Positions 18,589 through 23,185 of a stretch of 23,185 nucleotides of DNA are shown piece after piece. The notes below the pieces were generated by a model that saw only the letters and a program-made list of their open reading frames with translations, was not told the origin of the DNA and did no database searches. Source of the DNA: Trachelipus rathkii (taxonomy: Eukaryota; Arthropoda; Malacostraca; Isopoda; Trachelipodidae). A program made the position numbers and the translations under genes. The stretch covers positions 1 through 23,185 of the forward strand of contig JABUQX010088666.1 of NCBI GenBank assembly GCA_015478945.1, in the 5' to 3' direction. Within the stretch, counting starts at the first letter, position 1, and each line of letters opens with the position of its first letter.

Positions 18589-19142
18589 GTATACATAATA
18601 ATATTAGAGTATCTTATTATAATTGATATTTATATAAGTAAAAATAGATAATAATAATAAATAATTAATAATAATAATATAATAATATAATAATAATAAT
18701 TAATAATCAGATCATTGTGAAATGTAATAATTTATGCCCTAGAGCACAATAAAACTTTAACTTAAGTATCTATAACTCTACTTATATTAATTGCATACCT
18801 CTTTAACGATATTTGTATTTCTGTATTTTAATGCTTAATAATACTCTAAATAAAGCTTGATTTATATGAAAATAAAAGTAATTTTGAAAAAAAAAAACAA
18901 AAAAAAAAATAACAAAAAATTTGTTGGCCTTTGTTAATAAAAAAAACCAAAAGTTGTTTTTATAAAATTACCAAACCCTACTATATATATATATTATATT
19001 ATTATGATATATAATATATATATATATATATTATATATATATTAATAAATATATATATATATACTAAGATATATAAGTATATATAATATATATAATATAT
19101 ATATAATATATATGTATATTATATATATATATATAAGTATAG
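18342..19142. repeat. Microsatellite-rich spacer
   Basis: (TA)n-rich DNA fills about 18342-18600 and 18980-19142, and (TAA)n fills about 18644-18710. The ~270 bases between 18711 and 18979 are AT-rich with A-runs and no recognisable gene. Confidence 0.85.
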
Positions 19143-21130
19143 ATAATAGTAGTCTACAGTTGTCATCAACCACTCCATGGGGCGAGAGCCATATTCAGAG
19201 GGAGGGGATGTTGCCGACGTCTCAGAAGTCGAACAGCTAACGTAATTATCGCAGTGAGCACAGACACGGCTTTGAAGTGGGGGGGAGATAAATTCCAGCA
19301 AGCGAAACACAGAAAGGAAAGAGAATTCCACAGACAGAGGTGGCAGGAAAAAGGAAGCACCGCAGCAAAACTAGCCTGGAGTTACCATTCTCAGACACAA
19401 ATATCAACACAAAACTCATGTGCGGACACAAAACCCCGAGTACTATGAGGGCGACGTAAAGGTGGTGGTATGCGAGTGATAAGTTCCCCAGAGCAACTGC
19501 CGCTGTAGTACCTCTAGAAAAGAGAAAAAGGTCACCAACATCGGCGCCCCCAGAGATAGGGGTCAAGTGAACTGGAAAGTGCAGAACAGTTTTAAATCTT
19601 TTGGGCCTTTGACTCGGACCCTAATCCAATCCAAGCTGGGTGAAACCGGGAGCCGCCCACCAGATATGAGAGCAGTACTCCATAAAGGGCGGGATGAGGC
19701 CCTTATATAGCTGGAGTAACTGAGAAGAGGAAAAAAGTCTCGCAGTCTAAACAGAACTCCCAGTTTCTTTGAGGCGCCCCTAGCAACCGATGTGAAGTGA
19801 GGTTCCTAGCAACCATTTTTTTTGTTTATGTTAAAGGCCAAGGATGTTTATATTGTCAACAGGAGAGATGAGAGAACCGCCGAAAGAGATAGGAAAGTTA
19901 GAAGGTGTCTTAGAGAGGGAGATTTGTAGAAGTTGAGTTTTTTTAAAGAATTGAATTTCGCAAAGCTCAGCGACCCACCGGAAATATCTATCCAGATCAG
20001 CGAGAATAGAATCAGAAAGATTAAGACAAGAGGCAATTCTAGAAGTAAAAGAGGGGAGCAGAGAATTGAAATGATTGAAGAATGAAGGTGAGTCATCGGC
20101 ATATGAGTGGAAGAGTTAGATGGGCAGGTGAGAAGATCATTAATCGAAAAATAGGAATAAAGTAGGAGATAAGTAGAACCCTGGAGGAAACACCACTATT
20201 GACAGAAAGGAAGAAGTCGCCCCATCAACAACAGCCGATATTTAGCAATTTGAAAGAAAACTAGAATATAAGTAAGCAAAGAGAAGGAGGAACCCCAAAA
20301 GAGGGGAGCTTGGAGAGCAAGTGACGCGTGCCATACCTTCAAATGCTTTTGGATATGTCAAGCGCTACCAACAGCAAGTCTCCCGTAGTTCCTAAGAGTC
20401 GGAAAACCATAAATCAAGTAGATAGAAAACTACTATTGCCAAGTAGACCTCCGAAGTGCCGAAAGCCGTGCTGGTGATCGGAAAGAAGTGAATGAGATTC
20501 CAGATGATCTAAGAAGTGAAGGTTGAGAAGAGTTTCAAAGATCTCAGATAGAATACAAGTGGAGAGCTATGGTCGTAGTTAGAAGGATCAGAAGCGGCTT
20601 CTTTTTTGGAAAAGGTTGGACATGTGCGTGCTTCAAACACTAGAGGAAAAGTGTTAGTATTGAGACATAGAGAATATAGTTAACGAGGGGAGGGGCCAGC
20701 AAGGAAGCACACTCCCTCAACTCGGGGGAGGAATGCCAACTGGGCCACACCCCTCTTCCTAACGTTTTATAGATTTCAGGAGCCCTGCACCCGATCAAAT
20801 GTAATCACAGGCATGTAATCAGTTGGAGAATTAGCAACAGAACCATCAGATCGAATAAGAGGAAGGAGGAAAGGCTAGATTTTACAGAGTTGTTAGAGAT
20901 GTTTTTTGGCAGAGGCCAGAAAGATTTGTCAGTAGGAGAACCAAGGAGGATAGCGCACTTTCGTTTGATGAAAGTCCGCTTTGCTCGTCGAAGAGTATCC
21001 CTGCAACGATTCCTGGCTGAATGAAAACTAGCAAGAGTGATAGGAGAACAAGAATTTTTCCACCCCCGATACGCACTGTCTCTAGCCTTAATGGCCAGAG
21101 AACAAGCGCGATCGAACCATGGATTATGAG
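19143..21130 (-). pseudogene. Jockey/CR1-like non-LTR retrotransposon fragment (reverse transcriptase)
   Basis: Down the minus strand the blocks read HNPWFDRACSLAIKARDSAY, then ARNRCRDTLRRAKRTFIKRK and PKNISNNSVKSSLSSF (20880-21130). The RT region follows in broken frames, with SNYD, INDLLTCPSNS and a kept HSYADDS (YADD at 20092-20103). Near the 3' end, QLYKGLIPPFMEYCSHIW lies at about 19660-19715. This order is that of the second ORF of Jockey-type LINEs common in decapods (from memory). The element copies its RNA at the target site. The 5' half (endonuclease) is missing, and many indels break the frame. The 3' end runs into (TA)n at 19142. GC content is clearly above that of the flanks. Confidence 0.82.
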
Positions 21131-21805
21131 CAGGGTTAGCCAAAAACCCACTTTTTTTGAAAAAGCCCAGTGGGCCGGGGTTTTTTCATCTAAAACCGCG
21201 AAAAAAACCGGGAATTGGTTTTTTTTCAATTTTTTCCCTAATTTTCTACATATTTTAATTTCATATTAATTTAATTGTTTGTTTTAATTTTGTTAAGTTA
21301 TAAGTTTGATAATAACAGTAATGCCAAATACTTTGGGATCCAGAAGAAAACTAGGAAATGAATGGACTGAAGTTCTGAATGTCTAAGACACCAGCAAAGT
21401 AGAGAAATGTAAATATTACAGTGATAGCAATTAGGACATAAAAATTGCGATAGAGATATAAATGAATCAGAAAAAATCTTTAGTAAGCGCTTGTCATATT
21501 CTGGCAAATCTAGTGGAATCAAGTGCTAATTACAACCGTTGAAAGTATGGATCTTACAATGTAGAAGAAAGGGATTCATCTGATTTCCCACGATGGCAGC
21601 AAGACATTCAACAATGAAAACATGGTTATCTGTAAATGACACACACATCAAAAACTCAAAAAGAAATTGTCTAAATAATACCATCAAAATGACAACTGCA
21701 CAAAAAGAATTTCTTGACCAAAAATATCAGTTTTTTTTAATGGCTAACAAATGTTTCAAATTGTTCTCTTTAAAGTGTGTGAGTATTGAAGTACTTTGTT
21801 AAATG
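21131..21805 (+). pseudogene. hAT-type element end with BED-finger transposase remnant
   Basis: CAGGGTTAGCCAAAAACCCA begins exactly where the LINE coding sequence stops. CAGGGTT-type termini are typical of hAT elements. From 21318 the plus strand reads MPNTLGSRRKLGNEWTEVLN, then after stops and shifts KCKYYSDSN and KCLPYSGKSSGIKC. This is the spacing of a BED zinc finger (W, then CxxC, then C). After that come MAARHSTMKTWLSV and MTTAQKEFLDQKY, like the N-terminal part of hAT transposases. The catalytic and dimerisation parts are absent. The right terminus is not found. An 8-base duplicate of ATTATGAG (21123-21130) would mark the other end. Confidence 0.55.
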
Positions 21806-21819
21806 ATAACATCAAAGAA

Positions 21820-21893
21820 CCTTAAGATCCTCTCGTTACTGCACATCACCGATCTCGATGAAAATCTAGCAAGGTTTACTTTTGACACGGCTC
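21820..21893 (+). repeat. Repeat A: ~74-bp unit ending GACACGGCTC then (TA)n
   Basis: CCTTAAGATCC, then ATCTCGATGAAAATCTAGCA and ACTTTTGACACGGCT run straight into a TA tract. A related copy is at 22328-22391. No coding potential. Confidence 0.7.
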
Positions 21894-22050
21894 ATATATA
21901 TATATATATATATATCTATATATATATAATTATATATATATATGTATATTATAGTTTATATATATATATAAGTTAAATTATATATATATATACGTTATAT
22001 ATATTATATATAACACACGTTATATATATATATATTAGTATATAAATACT
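21894..22050. repeat. (TA)n microsatellite after repeat A
   Basis: TA dinucleotides with interruptions such as GTTATATA and ACGTTATATA. Confidence 0.9.
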
Positions 22051-22108
22051 GCACTTAAACCGCAGTTCAATTTGTATAGAGTAAAATAACTCTTGAGGGT
22101 GGAACTTT

Positions 22109-22180
22109 CACTTGGCCTAGGATTAAATCCCTGGGCCCTCGCGAACGTATGCAAGCGGTGTTCCACTCAACCACGACAAG
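22109..22180 (-). repeat. tRNA-derived SINE head
   Basis: The minus strand reads GTCGTGGTTGAGTGGAACAC, then CGCTTGCATACGTTCGCGAG, then GGGATTTAATCC. TGGTTGAGTGG (complement of 22163-22173) fits the pol III A box. GGGATTTAATCC (complement of 22120-22131) is a degraded B box (GGTTCGAATCC). GCTTGC and GCGAG flank an anticodon-like loop, as in tRNA-related SINEs of crustaceans. Going left, a short body (22040-22108) leads to a (TA)n tail. No intact acceptor stem is present, so it is not a tRNA gene. Confidence 0.6.
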
Positions 22181-22327
22181 CTAAAAAGATATGCGACTTA
22201 AACCTATGAAAGAGTGCTCTATTTCAATAGGAAATTAGGACCGCCTATGTCAGTACAGGATACCTCAGCCCCGCATCTCCGCTTGCACTCGGGTCAAAAG
22301 TAACACAGGTTATTGAAATGATACAAA
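22181..22327. other. Unassigned spacer between SINE head and repeat B
   Basis: A more balanced base composition than its surroundings, with words such as CAGCCCCGCATCTCCGCTTG. It has no frame and no recognised motif, and may be part of the same composite repeat. Confidence 0.4.
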
Positions 22328-22391
22328 CCTTAAGACCTGGTTACTCCTTACCATCTCAAAAAATCTAGCAGGTCCACTTTTGGACACGGCT
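22328..22391 (+). repeat. Repeat B: second copy of the ~70-bp unit, again followed by (TA)n
   Basis: CCTTAAGACCTGGTTACT, then CCATCTCAAAAAATCTAGCA and CCACTTTTGGACACGGCT align with repeat A with small gaps. It is followed at once by TA dinucleotides (22391-22510). Confidence 0.7.
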
Positions 22392-22510
22392 ATATATATA
22401 TTATATATTACTATAATATATATATATATATATATTCTATATATATTATATATATGGGGAAATAATATATTTATATACTATATATATATATATATATATG
22501 TAATATTTTA
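22391..22510. repeat. (TA)n microsatellite after repeat B
   Basis: TA dinucleotides with interruptions including GGGGAAA. Frames read through it are low-complexity Ile/Tyr. Confidence 0.9.
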
Positions 22511-22876
22511 TAATATCGCTAATAATATGGTCTTTAACCATACATGGGGTCGTTTAGCCATTATAGTCACAGAAGATTAATTTTCTCGTCATTCCGTAAA
22601 CAATCATTATTTATCTTCAATATTGGAAAATTTTTGATAAAGTAGTATCACTTTTCTTTCTCTCTGCTAATTTATTCTCCATGCATGGGCAAATTTGTTT
22701 ATTCACAAATACAAAGTCCTAATTTATTAAATTTATTATATCTTTTTTTTTTTTTTTTTTTTTTACAGTTTTTTCAACAAAACCCCTCCCGGGCTTGCTT
22801 TTCAGGGGGGTGATTCGACAGATGAATTCCTAAAACAGGAGAGACCTAATCAAGTACTTCACGTTTTCAATCTTCA
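22511..22876. other. AT-rich spacer with T-run
   Basis: No gene is seen. A T-run lies at about 22743-22764. Minus-strand AATAAA words around 22721-22740 could serve as a polyadenylation signal for the ORF to the right. Confidence 0.45.
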
Positions 22877-23185
22877 CTATCCACTAATCTTCTTCTTTTT
22901 CTTTAAGGGCGGTTGAATTTCAGTTTTTGATTTTTCCTTGGATTTCCTCCTTCCGGATTCCACAAATGGACTGCCCCATGTGAGTAGGTCATTATCATGT
23001 TGTTCATTTACCAAGGGGGATTGGCGACTCTGATCCTCTTCTTCCGGATGCGGACTAAATCCAGGAAGTAGGCTCACTCTTTGGCTTAACCTAGACTTTT
23101 TTCTGCCATTCCCTCCAGAAGGAGCAACTGCAGAAGGGCTATCTAATAATATTACATCTGCATCTTCATCGATTAAGTCGATCAT
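22877..23185 (-). CDS. Unidentified charged protein fragment at the window edge
   Basis: A 102-codon minus-strand frame ends with a stop at 22877 and is still open at the right edge of the window, so its true start may lie beyond. I do not recognise it. It opens MIDLIDEDADVILLDSPSA (acidic and hydrophobic), then turns Gly/Ser/Lys/Arg-rich (GGNGRKKSRLSQR). A Glu/Asp/Gln patch follows (HPEEEDQSRQ), and it ends with PPLKKKKKISG. The basic runs could act as nuclear localisation signals. It has no zinc finger, membrane segment or signal peptide. It could be the last exon of a host gene, with AATAAA words ~150 bases downstream, or part of another element. Balanced codons and a unique sequence set it apart from the TA-rich frames. 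Confidence 0.4.
   Translation of the reverse strand: MIDLIDEDADVILLDSPSAVAPSGGNGRKKSRLSQRVSLLPGFSPHPEEEDQSRQSPLVNEQHDNDLLTWGSPFVESGRRKSKEKSKTEIQPPLKKKKKISG

Noticed and set aside
19166..19566. Overlapping small frames on both strands near the LINE 3' end
   Set aside because: They are pieces of the frameshifted reverse transcriptase C-terminal region or its antisense, not separate genes.
20882..21269. Frames of 82-115 codons crossing 21131
   Set aside because: They join LINE and hAT DNA across the insertion point and have no common ancestry.

Overview
This looks like an intergenic or intronic stretch of a large, AT-rich, repeat-dense invertebrate nuclear genome. An arthropod, most likely a decapod crustacean, fits best. 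That guess rests on the mass of (TA)n and (TAA)n microsatellites and on the style of the Jockey-like and piggyBac-like elements. No intact host gene is recognised. Nearly all the coding signal belongs to transposable elements or to a decayed repeated gene family. No CRISPR array, rRNA or intact tRNA gene is visible.

Layout. Bases 1-742 are AT-rich filler. Bases 743-1381 form a foldback with inverted arms. From about 1690 to 5575, on the minus strand, lies a broken multi-exon gene. Its conserved blocks (N-terminal Cys motif, CPGKKD-like block, CVLAGA block, LDF.EN block, YFSDG..GQYKN block, HPS..SK C-terminal block) match, from memory, an uncharacterised multicopy animal family that may derive from a transposase. 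One intron holds an 842-bp non-autonomous piggyBac-like element with TTAA duplications and a tandem array of small palindromes. Near the middle a ~230-bp hairpin interrupts the coding signal. Bases 5575-7021 hold (TA)n tracts, a possible hAT-like end and a possible mariner-like transposase remnant.

Bases 7022-18341 are a Ty3/Gypsy-type LTR retrotransposon on the minus strand, set in (TA)n DNA. Two ~1.24-1.25 kb direct repeats act as LTRs. Gag is intact (544 codons). Pol (protease, reverse transcriptase, RNase H, integrase) follows in the -1 frame, and a 28-nt overlap holds a consensus slippery heptamer. Pol is broken by a 19-bp tandem duplication inside RNase H and by a frame change at a short TA run before integrase, so this copy should not make a full polyprotein. 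The 5' leader is very long (~2.5 kb).

Bases 18342-19140 are microsatellite DNA. Bases 19143-21130 are a 5'-truncated, frameshifted Jockey/CR1-like non-LTR retrotransposon (minus strand) that keeps a YADD box. At 21131 it is cut by a hAT-type end, followed by a decayed BED-finger/hAT transposase fragment on the plus strand (to about 21805). Bases 21820-22391 hold two related ~70-bp repeats, each running into (TA)n, and a tRNA-derived SINE head between them. A 102-codon minus-strand ORF of unknown identity runs off the right edge.
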